The position numbers were made by a program, and so were the translations under genes. The notes below the pieces were generated by a model, which searched no databases, was not told where the DNA came from, and worked only from the letters and a program-made list of their open reading frames with translations. This document shows positions 11,701-22,800 of a stretch of 64,000 bases of DNA, piece after piece. Source of the DNA: Thysanoteuthis rhombus (taxonomy: Eukaryota; Mollusca; Cephalopoda; Oegopsida; Thysanoteuthidae); contig OY735206.1 in NCBI GenBank assembly GCA_963457665.1, positions 21,220,008 through 21,284,007 on the forward strand, written 5' to 3'. Position 1 is the first letter of the stretch. Every line of letters begins with the position of its first letter.

Positions 11701-11794
11701 TTTTCAGGGGGGGGTGGAGGGGGGGTACCGAAAAAGATCTGGGTTCATGCTGGTTGAACAAAAACAAGAGAAAGCAGAGCAACATGTTTTTGAT

Positions 11795-12107
11795 ATTTTT
11801 CAACCACTTTTATTTTGACAGCATGAGTAAACTATATCAACGTAATCACCATTGTAATTTATAAATTGCTGCCAGTATTTATGAAAATCATGGATGCCTT
11901 TGCAATAGACAGCTACTTCTGAATGAAGAAAAAGTTAATAGTGACGTTTTTGACATTGTCATCAGTCAGGATATTCTCCAGGGAGCTAAGAGAGGAGTTA
12001 ATCAGAAAGCAGCAAGTCAAGTGAGTAGAGCAGGTGCAATGGGAAATCCCCAATGCAACTTGAGTAGTTTGGGTTTTGCTGTACAACAGGCAGACTTTGC
12101 AAGTTTG
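11795..12107 (-). pseudogene. Mariner transposase relic, C-terminal part
   Basis: Read on the minus strand, this encodes broken pieces of the C-terminal catalytic half of a mariner-type (Tc1/mariner) transposase. From about 12075 the frame gives TAKPKLLKLHWGF, matching the 'LLELGWEVLPHPPYSPDL' region. From about 11990 it gives SLENILTDDNVKNVTINFFF, matching the 'SL.NFL....D.KN....FF' region. From about 11910 in another frame it gives KGIHDFHKYWQQFINYNGDY, matching the closing 'GI..L..RWQ.CI...GDY' block. At least one frameshift and several stops break it. The catalytic third acidic residue region is not preserved. The upstream part is at 12357-12635. Confidence 0.8.
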
Positions 12108-12356
12108 GATGGAGTGAAGATCAGCACCACTAAGACCCCCTAGTAAAGATCGGCACTACTTAATATAAGCAACTAAAGATTAGAACCACCAGAGATCAAG
12201 TTAAGATCTGCATCATGAGGGTAAGGACTAAAGTGAGGATGATGAAAAAAAAGTTTTACAACAATTTATCAAACTCATGGGGCCTGCACCATTTCAAGTA
12301 GTGTGCCAAGTAAAGATCAGTAGCATTGAGAGGAAAAGTGGTCTGATCTTTACTTG
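12108..12356. mobile_element. Family F element inside mariner relic
   Basis: The block consists of degenerate units beginning aagatcagcacc or aaagatcggcac, at 12117, 12146, 12177 and 12211. It closes with a 13-bp perfect inverted repeat, aagtaaagatcag at 12308-12320 against ctgatctttactt at 12343-12355. It lies exactly where the transposase homology is interrupted. The other copy (61017-61306) has no mariner flanks, which supports independent insertion. Confidence 0.65.
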
Positions 12357-12650
12357 TCTGGCAAGTTTCTCAGTGACACCATTAGTCAGATTTTGCAGCT
12401 GCATGTAGTACACTTCTACAGTGATAGTCTTCTTCAGATTAAGAGTTATCCGTAAACAATGCCTTGCACATTTCGCCAAGAAAAAAAGTATGATCTCTCC
12501 CTGACGCAACTCCAACTTTAGAAGAGCCACAACGGTACCAGTTTTGTTAGCATGTTGCATTGATATACAAACAGTACTTACCATCCTGTGGACAATGGTG
12601 CCTAGCCATGCATGCATGGGCATCAGAAAAATCAAAGATATGCAATGGAT
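12357..12650 (-). pseudogene. Mariner transposase relic, middle part
   Basis: The minus-strand frame 12635-12294 (113 codons) contains LKKTITVEVYYMQLQNLTNG followed by VTEKLARQ. This matches the mariner block 'L..N.TI....Y..QL..L..A..EKRP', which precedes the catalytic 'HDNARPH'. The preceding residues (GEIILFF...) fit the 'KVML.VWWD' strand poorly. The frame is broken by the family F insertion before the HDNARPH motif, so no complete catalytic site survives. The N-terminal DNA-binding region is absent. Confidence 0.7.
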
Positions 12651-13766
12651 AGAAATAGCAATTTCAATTGTTCTTGTCAGTCGGTAAATGTGAAACCTGA
12701 CTTCTGAGTTTACAGACTTAGCAGATTACAGCCAAATTACCAAGGATGGGGGGAGGGAGTAAAATTGCCAGATGTCTTTTGCTGCACAAGACCAAATTTG
12801 TACGGTCTAGGAAACAAATTGAGAAGCTTCAGTACCAAAATAATCGAATGATTTAAAATCCATAATCGGACAAAACTAGCAAGAAAAATGGATTAAAACA
12901 CATTTTCATCAATTGCTCATGAATGTTGTATCATATTGTGCATAAAGGATTGTTATCTATTTTCTGGAACCAAGTAGCAATGTTCAGTACCAAATTTGCT
13001 CAATTTTGGACTTCAAAAATACCAAATGGCAATCCTAGCTGCACCATTTCTCAGTTGGTCAACAGTGGTTCTGCTTTCACGACCAGGCCGAAATCATCCT
13101 AATCCATCTAAAATAGTTGCTAACATCAAAGTTTGTCCAAGGTTTCCAATTTGGTGTATTGGAACTCATAAGTTGTCATGCAACTGATAGTTCCTTCTCC
13201 AAAAGCCAAATTCAGAGCTTCTCGAACTGGATGATAATTCACCAAAGAGTAGGTCGAATTCTTTTGGTGGTGAATAAAACCACAGTAGTGAATAAACAGA
13301 GAATAGAAAATGAAGACTGAATGACTTGCATAAGTGGAAAAAGTACTTATCCAATACAATGCATAAAGCTCTTGACATATTTATTCAGCTTCAAAATTTA
13401 CAGAATTTGGATCAAAGATTTCTGAATTTTGTACATATCATTTCAATCTCCTTTTAATTGTTATATTTGTTGTATTGATATTATTCTCTGTTAATTTTGA
13501 AGCTGTATCAGTATATTAAAAACAAACTTTTTGCTATTTATCAGATACTTTTTTTTTTTACTTAGATATTCTTATATTTTTTATACTCAAAAAAGACTTT
13601 GCCATTTATGTGGTTAGTAAGTTATTAATACTTTTTAATGGTATTGAAGCTTAAAATTTGATGTTTTTATTTTTCTCTGGTTTTCTAATTTCAAAACAGC
13701 AGGAAATTTTCCAAATTGATGATATATAACTTATAAGGGAGAAACAGACAAGTTTGTGATACAAAA
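12651..13766. other. AT-rich sequence, nothing recognised
   Basis: Short overlapping frames at 12996-13378 on both strands share no domain. 13380-13740 is particularly AT-rich. Confidence 0.4.
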
Positions 13767-14168
13767 TTAATACATTAGATGAAAATGATCAAAAACATGA
13801 GGACGTAAAGTTGTGGGTGAATGGAATTTTGTGATGAAAACTCGAGGTTGAATGATCTCCGAATATTTTAAGGAGCACTGGCCTAGTTTATTTGGTTCCA
13901 TTGATTCAGCTGAAGCGGGGCCTACTCTAAAACCATATAGCAGACACATGCTCAATTGTTTACAAGAAATCAATTTTTCCTGACTCTGTAAAACGGATGA
14001 TTCTGAAGGCTCAGAGCAAAAGCTTTCAAACAGGGTACATATATCCCCAGGAGTACATTTGCAATTCTCAAAAGTTACATAGGGGTCTGACAGTATAATA
14101 ATGGTGTACACTGCAGTACAGTGCAACAATGAACTTGTTACCAGAAAGGTGGGGGGCTTGACAATCAC
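13767..14168 (-). CDS. 133-codon frame of unknown status
   Basis: This is the longest open frame in the window outside tandem repeats. It encodes a cysteine-containing polypeptide with no domain, signal peptide or repeat I recognise. It abuts a hAT transposase fragment on the opposite strand (14170-14250), so it may lie within a decayed transposon. I would expect a frame of about this length by chance in 64 kb, and I do not regard it as a gene on this evidence. Confidence 0.12.
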   Translation of the reverse strand: MIVKPPTFLVTSSLLHCTAVYTIIILSDPYVTFENCKCTPGDICTLFESFCSEPSESSVLQSQEKLISCKQLSMCLLYGFRVGPASAESMEPNKLGQCSLKYSEIIQPRVFITKFHSPTTLRPHVFDHFHLMY

Positions 14169-14169
14169 A

Positions 14170-14386
14170 ATTCAAGACTGATCAAAGAATCATTCATTGA
14201 GCATCTTATGGATCTGGAAGAGGAATTTGACAGATATTTCCAAAACCTTTGACCAACCACTGAAACGGAGTTCTTGTAAAAGTCAATACAATTCAATCAG
14301 TTTTTGATCCTTAATTTTGGGGGGCACAGGAGGACCTATCAGAAAGCCTATGAAGTACAAAGGAACAAAAAGATTGGGAACCACTG
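14170..14386 (+). pseudogene. hAT transposon relic with one terminus
   Basis: The plus-strand frame from about 14181 reads KESFIEHLMDLEEEFDRYF before a stop. This resembles the 'EHL..L...F..YFP' segment found near the C-terminal part of ZBED/GTF2IRD2-type hAT transposases. About 130 bases downstream is aaaaagattgggaaccactg, the reverse of the common hAT terminus CAGTGGTTCCCAATCTTTTT, ending at 14386. Protein fragment, spacing and terminus agree. The upstream part of the transposase is not recognisable. Confidence 0.6.
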
Positions 14387-16030
14387 ACTTACAGCTACAC
14401 TAAACATTTCTTGAATTGAAAAGGTTCCAATATTTCAATTCTGGAATTCTGAAAACTGCATGGGAACTTTCTTACCAACTTAATATTTTACATTGGGTAT
14501 GATGAAACCAGAATTGCATAAAATGGACAATCTCAACACCTAATTTTTTTGACATTGACACCAATATGAACAAGGTAGCTGTAGCAATAGATGACTATTA
14601 TAATTCTTGGATTCATAGATGAAAATTCAAATGGTAATATCAAGATGAATAACTACTGATCAAATTACATCCCTTCGAGCTTTACATGAGTTTTTTTTCT
14701 TTATTTTATCAGTCATAATAATTTTAACAAACTTCATTTCTGTGACTGAAGAGTTCCACTGTCAATCAGGAGTAGTATCAAGTGATTCATGAATTTGAGT
14801 TAAACCATCTACAGATACGATTATCTGGTATTCCTACATCAATAGCACAGCATCATCATTTTGCATGTATAGGAAACCAAGCCATTAGTTTTGATGCTTC
14901 GAACAAACCAGTGAATAATACAAAAAGAATTTTGGCTCTGGTACCAATGCTAAGTAACAAATTAATTTATAGCCAACAAGACTGCTCTTTAGTTGTCTCT
15001 AATGAACCTATAGCCAATAGATCCTTGCAAAAACTGTCTGAAATTTCTATCTAAGAAAAGTAAATCACGCATCAATTTCATCTTATTTCTATGTCTTTCA
15101 TTTCCCCTGCTTTCTCTCAAATTAGGCAACTAAGTGGAAAGCCGTGATTCAGATTACATTAGAAATAAATAATTGAAAGACTACCCCCCCCTTTCTCAGA
15201 GGGGTGAGGAGAGAATTTCTGCCCTCCCAAATTTCAAACTATTTCTTTTTTTTACGTCTCCTTTTAATGAGCTCATTATTTAGCAGCCTGCAGTAACGAA
15301 GTGAATTGAATGAGCAACCAGTTTGATTGTTAATGAAATGGGTAATTCTTACGCGTTATAGAATCAAAGCCAAAGATAACACGATTTTCAAACCTATCAT
15401 CATTACTTCCCAAAGCAGATATGAATGTGATAACACTATTTCAACGTGTGAAGGACATAGAATCAATGAGTGACAGCCGTTCCTGGCACCTGTGAATTTT
15501 CAACCAATTCCTTCCGAGCAATGTGAGTCTGTTTTCCAACCTTTCTGACAATTCTCGAGGTAGCCTGCCGAGAGATCTTGCAAGGAGCCCTTGCTCTACA
15601 TATGTTTACTGTAGCTTTATGTTGCTTCCACAAGAGAATTATTGAGTCGATGGTGAATAAATGAATAATGAATTATTTAGCGAATACTTTATAACCCTTT
15701 CCTGTCACGTATTTTTTTCAAATGCTGAATCAGTCATATTGATCTTCAGGATTGACATGAGAGATTTTCCAACACTTCAACCAAATCAAATTTTCAATGC
15801 ATGAAGGGATTTAAAACCAAGTCATCCTATGAGAACAGGATAGAACAAGTTTAGTTTAATAGGAGTTCCCACGCACAAACATGTAGGTACTACCAAAAAG
15901 CATAACACCAAAGCAATAGTATGCCCCAGGGAACTCTTGTTGACTATAGCATCTTTAACAAATTTTAATTCTGAATTCAAAATGACATTATATATAATGC
16001 ATATAAAAATTAAAACTAACTTTAGTTTTT
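14387..16030. other. Non-coding sequence with one anonymous frame
   Basis: The 90-codon frame at 14782-15054 (+) has no recognised domain, starts in AT-rich sequence and has no neighbouring exon signal I can defend. C and G runs lie at 15184-15205. Otherwise nothing is recognised. Confidence 0.4.
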
Positions 16031-16035
16031 ATAAA

Positions 16036-16338
16036 TGAATCACCATAGCCCTTGCATTTACAAGAATTAATCATCTAAAAAAATTTTTAATTACCTGTGC
16101 TAGATTTGAGCATTTTTGATCATAAAATGACAAAAGGAGACACAAAAAAGCACTTTTTTTCAAAAATAAAATGGTTATAGAGAGTGCATAGGAGTGTATT
16201 CAAGCAAGTTTGCAATGTTGTAGACCCAAAACGTGACCAGAAGCACCCAGAGACACATGAACAAGCTAAGAGAGAAAAATCTGTAGCCCACTTGGCTAGT
16301 TGGTCAGACGGGCCATTTATGAAGCTATGGTGATTTGA
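16036..16338 (-). mobile_element. Family B MITE-like element, clear ends
   Basis: The left end tgaatcaccatagcc and right end gctatggtgatttga are near-perfect inverted repeats. The interior holds gtgtattcaagcaagtttgc, ccagaagcacccagagacac and gtagcccacttggctagttg, all shared with the copies at 19508, 52601 and 63494. The minus-strand frame 16120-16407 is a by-product. Confidence 0.85.
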
Positions 16339-16806
16339 TATACACCATGTATGCATTATAATGTGAGTAGATGTGTATGCATGCGCATTATATAAGATTA
16401 AAAACAAATAAATATAATAGAATTGTAATTTTTTTCCTTTCCCAGTTCTTTATGCTAAGAAGAGGTGAATGAACTGTATCATAAAGAAAGAGTAATCTTC
16501 AATATCATAGTAAATGTACAGCTGTTTACAGAGATTAAGCTAAGTGAAAAGGTCACTTGAAGACATTTGGAAGAACCAGGCTGAAATGTCTTGACAAGAA
16601 TTTTACTTTATTATAGCCACATCTGATTAGGCTTATTCCAACATCCTGACAAGATGACAGATTATCCTTGAAGCATTTCCTTAGTCTTATCAAAAAACAC
16701 TAAGGTCAGAGTGCACAGCTTTCTTTCTGCACTGCCTGTAGGGTCATGTGAACAAAAAGCCATACAATCTACATGCTATAATTAAACATTTAAACTATTT
16801 ACAATG

Positions 16807-16808
<2 letters not shown>
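16339..16808. other. Non-coding sequence
   Basis: Nothing recognised. Confidence 0.4.

Positions 16809-16859
<51 letters not shown>
16809..16859. repeat. (TA)n microsatellite
   Basis: About 25 perfect TA units, followed by a short acacaca step. Confidence 0.98.
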
Positions 16860-16864
<5 letters not shown>

Positions 16865-16867
<3 letters not shown>

Positions 16868-17950
16868 AAATTCAGTGATGTCCCAGCTGTGTGTTAGTCA
16901 TATCAAAGTGATACACTGATGAATCTTGGATATGTTATAGTGAGATTGTGAAACTAGAGATTTTGTAAAATCACAGAACATTCCAGTAATTTCAAAAAAT
17001 CCTCAATTTTACAACTGAATAACCACAGCCACCAAAGCAGTGTTTGTGAGCTTGTTCTCTAGAATCTAGATGTTTCTAAGTGTATTTTTTTTTTCACTAT
17101 TTTAGATTTTTTTCCAATGGAAAATACCATTGTTGTCATAAGTAGAATTTATTCTGACCCTATTTATTCTCTGATGGAATTTTTTTTTTTTTACATAACT
17201 TCAAATTTTAATGCTGCAGTAGTTCAATATTTGACTGTGATGGTAAGTTAGAGTAGTAATTGTTAACAAACTCGTGAGGTTGACCATTAATACTGAAATG
17301 ATTCCAATCTTCAGCAGGTGCCCCACTAGTGTGTCTTCATGTCAAACTAAGCAGAATATATGTAAATACTGAAGCTGGATATATACTTGACATTTACTAA
17401 GTTTGGCTGGCATAGATTGAATTATATAGAAAATTATATACAAGGAGGAACAAGACAAAAATAATTAAAAACACAAGAAAATTTAGTCGTGGGTGAATGA
17501 CACTAAAACAGTCCCAGAAGCAACGGTCTAGACAAAACAGTATCCAATAAGTTCATTTACAGATGAGATACTAGACACCTTTGTTGAAGATCACTGATGT
17601 GATTGATTTCCTGAAACACTAATACCAAGAAATCATTTCTTTTTACTCTTTCTCTTTAAAAAGAGAAGAAAAAAAAGAAGAAATATGCAACAAACGAGAC
17701 AGTGCATTTATTTCCTCTGGTAAGCCCACAGACAATACAATGAAAAGCAGAGACTAGAGGGAAAAGGCAGTCAGGAAAATAAGAATTTAACATTATAACC
17801 TACTTACAATCATAGATCAATGATTCTTTTCAAGGAATAAAAGACAAATATAATGTCAGAGTGATATTCATGAGAGAACGATAGATTTCAAAACAATTCA
17901 GAGAGCTGCCTCAGTATATTTAAGAATTCCAACAAGATCATCATCATGGC
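16865..17950. other. Non-coding sequence
   Basis: No gene or repeat family recognised. Several T runs are present. Confidence 0.4.
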
Positions 17951-17954
17951 TGTT

Positions 17955-18130
17955 AGCAAAAAAAATTGCCAAGACAAAAACTATTTTTGCACTACAAAGT
18001 GTTAAAAATATTAGAAAAGTGAAGAAATAAAAAAAAATAAAAAGATGGTCAAAATGTTTACGCATTTTCAAGATGGAGATTTAACATCTATGCATCATCT
18101 GATGTAATTTAGTCCTCTCTTTCCCAACTG
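17955..18130 (+). repeat. Dispersed repeat family D, copy 3
   Basis: It starts gcaaaaaaaattgccaagac, passes agatggtcaaaatgtttacg and ends in gatttaacatctatgcatca, as in copy 2. Its middle is shortened. Confidence 0.65.
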
Positions 18131-18599
18131 TGCATTTTAACCAAGATACTCCCTAAATGCACCAATTGAAAAACACATAAGACACTGCACGGCTATAAAT
18201 GGAGTGAAAAGCAATTTTGTTCCTGACATGGAAAATAACTTTCCACAGGGGCTCCAATAGTGTTTCATTACGCTGAATATGCCTTAATTACCAACAATTC
18301 TGGGTCATTTATAGCAACTTTTCAGCCGGAGCAACGCTGGGCATTCTGCTAGTAATTATTATATTTCAGAAAATATTCTCTAGAGAAGTAGTGGAGTAAA
18401 TAAATGGAAAAAAAGTTCAAGAATTATGTATCTGAATATTTTGAATAATGACTTCAATTTTATGTCAACTGCAGATATTGAGAAGCAATTTGTTATGAGC
18501 CTATATGCTGCAACATAAAGTATATCATCATGGCCAACCATAAGGTTGGCCGTTAGTATCATAAATATCAAATGCAGGAATATCATCAAATATAGAGTA

Positions 18600-18660
18600 A
18601 ACTCTCGTTTTAACAACACTTTTTAATGAGACACGTTTTATAATTGCATATTTTAATAAT
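18600..18660. repeat. Possible pogo-like terminus
   Basis: The text gtaaactctcgttttaacaa cactttttaatgag resembles ends of pogo-type elements ('tctcgttataacgaac'). Only one end is seen, so the call is weak. Confidence 0.25.
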
Positions 18661-18699
18661 CTTGCAAGACTACTTTCAGAGATCAGTTTGCAGCAGATG

Positions 18700-18775
18700 A
18701 AGATTTCAGTGCATTATTCCAAGAACCATAAGTTCAACTATGCATCCACTATCAACGGTAGCAGGGTGAGGAAGA
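18700..18775 (+). repeat. Dispersed repeat family M, copy 1
   Basis: The phrase agaaccataagttcaactat, then gcatccactatcaacggtag, is repeated on the minus strand at 49880-49950. It is recognisable in part at 54418-54480. In those copies the core reads as a palindrome, CCACCAT..ATGGTGG. Confidence 0.55.
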
Positions 18776-19500
18776 AGAGCAAGAGGTCTTTTTTTGAACC
18801 AATTGATTCTCATATTTTCAATAAAAATCGCAAATGGCCATTTTCGGTGTTTTTGTCTTTTTTAGATACAAAAATTCTGTTATGACATCATTAGCAGTTG
18901 GTAAAATGAAATTGATCACAATTGTGTTCTCCTAATGACTCAACATCTTTCAATGACATCACACTTCCTTCCAATTTCTGCTGTTTAACACAACTGGGAT
19001 CTATCAACTGATCAAAAAAGAGTCTAATAGAGATGTGTAGACACATCTGAAAACTAAAATTAGTAAACCTTTATAATGTTTTCTGTTTTTTTGTTTCTCA
19101 TCATTAAAATAGCATGTATAAAATCCACATGTTATAACAGGAAATTGGTCATAATGGCACTCATATATCCCTGAGGGTGCCATAACAGGAGCCAAGTGTA
19201 CTTACTTTGGCACTGACAAAGCCATTGTAACATCTTAAAATTCAAAGGACCTAAGATTACTTACCAAGAAAAGGTTTGAGTGTTTTCCCTGTCTTCCACT
19301 ATATCTTCATATAGTTTTGAAGATATTTTCTTTTTTTTAGGCTCCCTTGGTTCTGTAGAGCACCCTGTAAAATAAAGAGATAAAATTGTAATATATGATA
19401 GTCATTTTTCTTTTTTCAAGTTTACACTCCAGTTATGCTATTAACAAGTTCTGTAAACAGCCTCAATTTTTAAAGGGCGTTAAGAACATATCCATACCTC
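18776..19500. other. Non-coding sequence
   Basis: Nothing recognised. Confidence 0.4.
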
Positions 19501-19507
19501 ACAAGAA

Positions 19508-19758
19508 CGAATCGCTTTAGCCCCCGCATGCACCAAAACTAATTATCTAGATATTTCAGATAAATGATTTATTTCATCTTTAAAAAAAAAAAAAAATACC
19601 AGCACAAGAATTGAGCATTGTTGATCCAAAATGACCATAGAGACCCTAAAATGCACTTCTGTGAAAAAAACAAAAAATTTCCAGATGATGCTGAGTGGTG
19701 TATTCATACAAACCTTCAAGGTTGTAGCCCAAAAAACGAGACCAGGAGTGTCCGCTCT

Positions 19759-19794
<36 letters not shown>

Positions 19795-19855
19795 CAAAGA
19801 GAGAAGAATATATAACTCCACTTGGCCGGTTGTTTGGACCTACAGTGATCCGATA
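19508..19855 (-). mobile_element. Family B element with internal (CA)n
   Basis: The ends are cgaatcgctttagcc and ctacagtgatccg. The interior has agcacaagaattgagcattg, caaaatgaccatagagaccc and gttgtagcccaaaaaacgag. A CA array of about 16 units at 19760-19791 has expanded inside the element. In other copies the same place reads 'cagagacacacaaac', a likely seed. Confidence 0.85.
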
Positions 19856-20039
19856 TACTGATTCAAATAGATGAGAGCAATATAGATATAGATCTTTATT
19901 TGGAAGCTGTGGTTGAGGATGTAAGCTAATTTTTTAATATCAATCATCTGCACTGGAGTAGAAAAAAAAATATTTGAAATATTAATATATTACATTCTTC
20001 TGAAATGAGCTACAAGAAACAGAAGTGGAAAAAAAAAAA

Positions 20040-20155
20040 AGGTTCAAGACCCAAAATAGATGCTTGAGAATTGGGAAAAATTTACACAGAACACTTGGGA
20101 GATAGTTGCAGTACACTATTGTGGCACAGCAAACAGTTAGAGAACTATTGTTCCA
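20040..20155. mobile_element. hAT-like terminal relic
   Basis: The text ttgtggcacagcaaacagtt agagaactattg resembles the reverse of hAT termini of the type CAGTGGTTCTCAAACTTT..GTGCCAC. No transposase or partner end is seen nearby. Confidence 0.4.
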
Positions 20156-20802
20156 ATACAATGGCTAGAAAAGATATCAACATTAGTTATCTATTGATAT
20201 AATTCAAGTTCAGTCATTTCAAATAACCTGTCAATCATGATGCTAAAGAGCAGTGAGGGTTAATTCTGCAAACAAAACAATCTTTTCAATCTATCAATAC
20301 TAAAGCTGTTGTTGTTTTCTTTAAGCTCACTGGCAACAAGCACTCAACATACTTACTACAAATTACCCCATCAAAATTGCTTGGATAGAATCATTATCAA
20401 CCATCATAAATCCACCTTTTGCATAATCTATTTACAGCAAGCCTTGAAAGCACTTTTTGGAAAACTGACGAGGAAAAATAGGAAAGAACAGATGGAGAAT
20501 ATTTGAACCATTTATGATTTGCTTATGACATCGCAATAATATCAAACATCAGAAAGAAAGGAGGAGAAGTTTCAGAAGAGGTTGAGCAATAGATTTACTC
20601 TAAGCCAGAGAAAGACCATGAAAGTGAAACGACATATAATGATGGGTTGGAAATCATTTAGTAAACATAGGGACATGACATATTGAAAAGCACCATGTCA
20701 ATACATTTAAATTGAGAAAAAGTATAATGAATAAAATAACATACTTTATATCTTGCCTTCTGAAGCAAATTATTCCGACCTCCCATGTACATGCCGGAAT
20801 GA
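20156..20802. other. Non-coding sequence
   Basis: Nothing recognised. Confidence 0.4.
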
Positions 20803-21000
20803 GTAATTCGGTTTCAAGTTTGCTGCTCAGTGATTTTTCAAATATGATGTTAGATTGTGGTTACAACGATGGTATAATGAAGAGATGTACACTAAGTAGG
20901 ATGGGTTGTTTGGTTTCAGTTCGCAGCTTAGTGATTTCTCAAATATGTTGTTAGATTGCTGTCACGAGGATGGTATAATGAAGAGATGCACACTAATACC
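20803..21000 (+). repeat. Two-copy tandem duplication, 102-bp spacing
   Basis: Two adjacent units share ggtttcaagtttgctgctca/ggtttcagttcgcagcttag, ttagtgatttctcaaatatg and gatggtataatgaagagatg. Equivalent points are 102 bases apart (20811 and 20913). Divergence is about 15-20 percent by eye. The unit is not seen elsewhere in the window. Confidence 0.85.
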
Positions 21001-21470
21001 CAACTAGAGAAACCATTCTGGTGAGACGCGAGTCTACATTCTTAAACCGATTAGCGGAGACTTATTTTTATGCCTCCTCGAGACAACACAAGATTAAAGT
21101 GTCAAGTGCTGAACCATCTGCATTTTACAGAGGCAATTTATGCACAGGCAAATGACGATGCATAGTTGCGCCTTTTTTTTCACAACCAGATGTTTTCAAA
21201 AAGAACCTATTTTGTTTTTATCAATTAGTTGTGATTCAATGTTATCAAATAAAGTTTGGAATATAAATCACTCAAAGAGAAAAAAGCCTGTCATTTTTTT
21301 CAACGAATACAAAATAATTTCTCTTAAACAAGTTATGAATTACCATTACAGAAGAAAAAGTAAAGCATTTCACTATGGAGCTAACAGAACCATACGACTG
21401 TGATGTGTTTAATCTTCATTGGGTGCACCCACACTTGTGACTTTGTACCCTATCAAACCAAGCTTAGTAA
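21001..21470. other. Non-coding sequence
   Basis: The 87-codon frame at 21140-21403 has no recognised domain. Confidence 0.4.
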
Positions 21471-21472
21471 GT

Positions 21473-21513
21473 GCATATATATATATATACATATATAAAC
21501 ACACATACATACA
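21473..21513. repeat. Short TA/CA-rich simple sequence
   Basis: About nine TA units followed by interrupted acacatacatac. Confidence 0.9.
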
Positions 21514-21916
21514 ATGTTTACCCTTAGCATCAATAATTCAAGTACAATTCAATTGCAACATTACTCATGATCAATGTTTTCTGAATTAAACTGAAGGTAG
21601 AATTAAGTGAAGACAAAAAAAAAAGATTGAGAAAGTCCAATACTAGACATGGACGAATTGCCAATCATCACATTTTCTGTGTGTGTAAATATTGAAAAGT
21701 GTTACACACAAAAATATATACATATATTGATAAATATATGTCGGTTTCTCAGATAAAAATGTCTTGCTCCTGAAAAAATTACAAATGTTCAATTCACCAT
21801 TGAATATTTATGGCATTTTACTGATCAAGATCAACATAATATAATATTCTATTTTTACATCATCACATGGCAAAATAAAAAAGTGTGACAGAAACCAGAT
21901 GAATAAATACATGTGG

Positions 21917-21941
21917 ATATATATATATATATATATATATT
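21917..21941. repeat. (TA)n microsatellite
   Basis: About 12 perfect TA units. Confidence 0.95.
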
Positions 21942-21944
21942 TAT

Positions 21945-22550
21945 GGAAACACATTTGATTTTATACATGCATATATTCTTAAAATCTGCTAGGAATTGAA
22001 AAATCTGAAACTGAACTCTATTATCATTGCTTGATATAGGTATTACACAGCAGACTGAAATTCAGCATCAAAGAATGACATTTCTAACTCTAAGAAAAGA
22101 CAACATTTGCAATATATATTTACAACTAAAATAAAAAGAACAAAAATCGGCAAAAAGTACAAAATAGTTTTATATTAATCTACAATGTCAAAATGGTTGA
22201 AATGAACATGCTATTTTCAAAACCTCAATTCATAGCTCAACTCATGACTTATTTTCCTGATTGATTTATTACACCTTACATACTGTAAAAATAAAATAAA
22301 TAAAACGGATTTCACAAAATCACTAGAAGATAAGGCAAGATAATTATTACATACAAATCAAATTTGTTTTTCAAAACCCTCTGTCTCTTGAGGAAAAAAG
22401 CCTCTATTTCCTAATTACTTTTAATATGATTGCAACTGGACTATGAAGAACCAATCAATAACAAGATCTAAAGAGAATACTTAGCCAATCAGAAAAAAGG
22501 GAGACAATCAGATATCTTTCATGATTCTCTAACAGCTATAAGAAACACTC
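21945..22550. other. AT-rich sequence
   Basis: Nothing recognised. Confidence 0.4.
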
Positions 22551-22552
22551 AA

Positions 22553-22800
22553 CTAAAACTGTCAACATAGGTTTCTTTCAGTTTCCAAATTGGTTCAGCT
22601 GGCTGGCTACATATGTACGTATTACATGTACAGGCTGCACCAAAGGAGCTAGAGGGCTAAAAATTTCAACAGTTACTCCTTATTAAGTCTAGTGAAAATT
22701 GTTTTTTTTTTCAACCCCCACCTTCCTTCAATCAGGTTTTTGGTGAGCAGAGGCTGGAGGGTGGTAGTTTGAAATTTCAGTTTATGCAAAATTGATCCAT
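22553..22800 (-). repeat. Family A repeat, truncated
   Basis: Reverse orientation: aaaactgtcaacataggttt, ggctgcaccaaaggagctag and cagttactccttattaagtc are present. It stops after tttatgcaaaattgatcc. The distal half of the element is missing. Confidence 0.75.
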
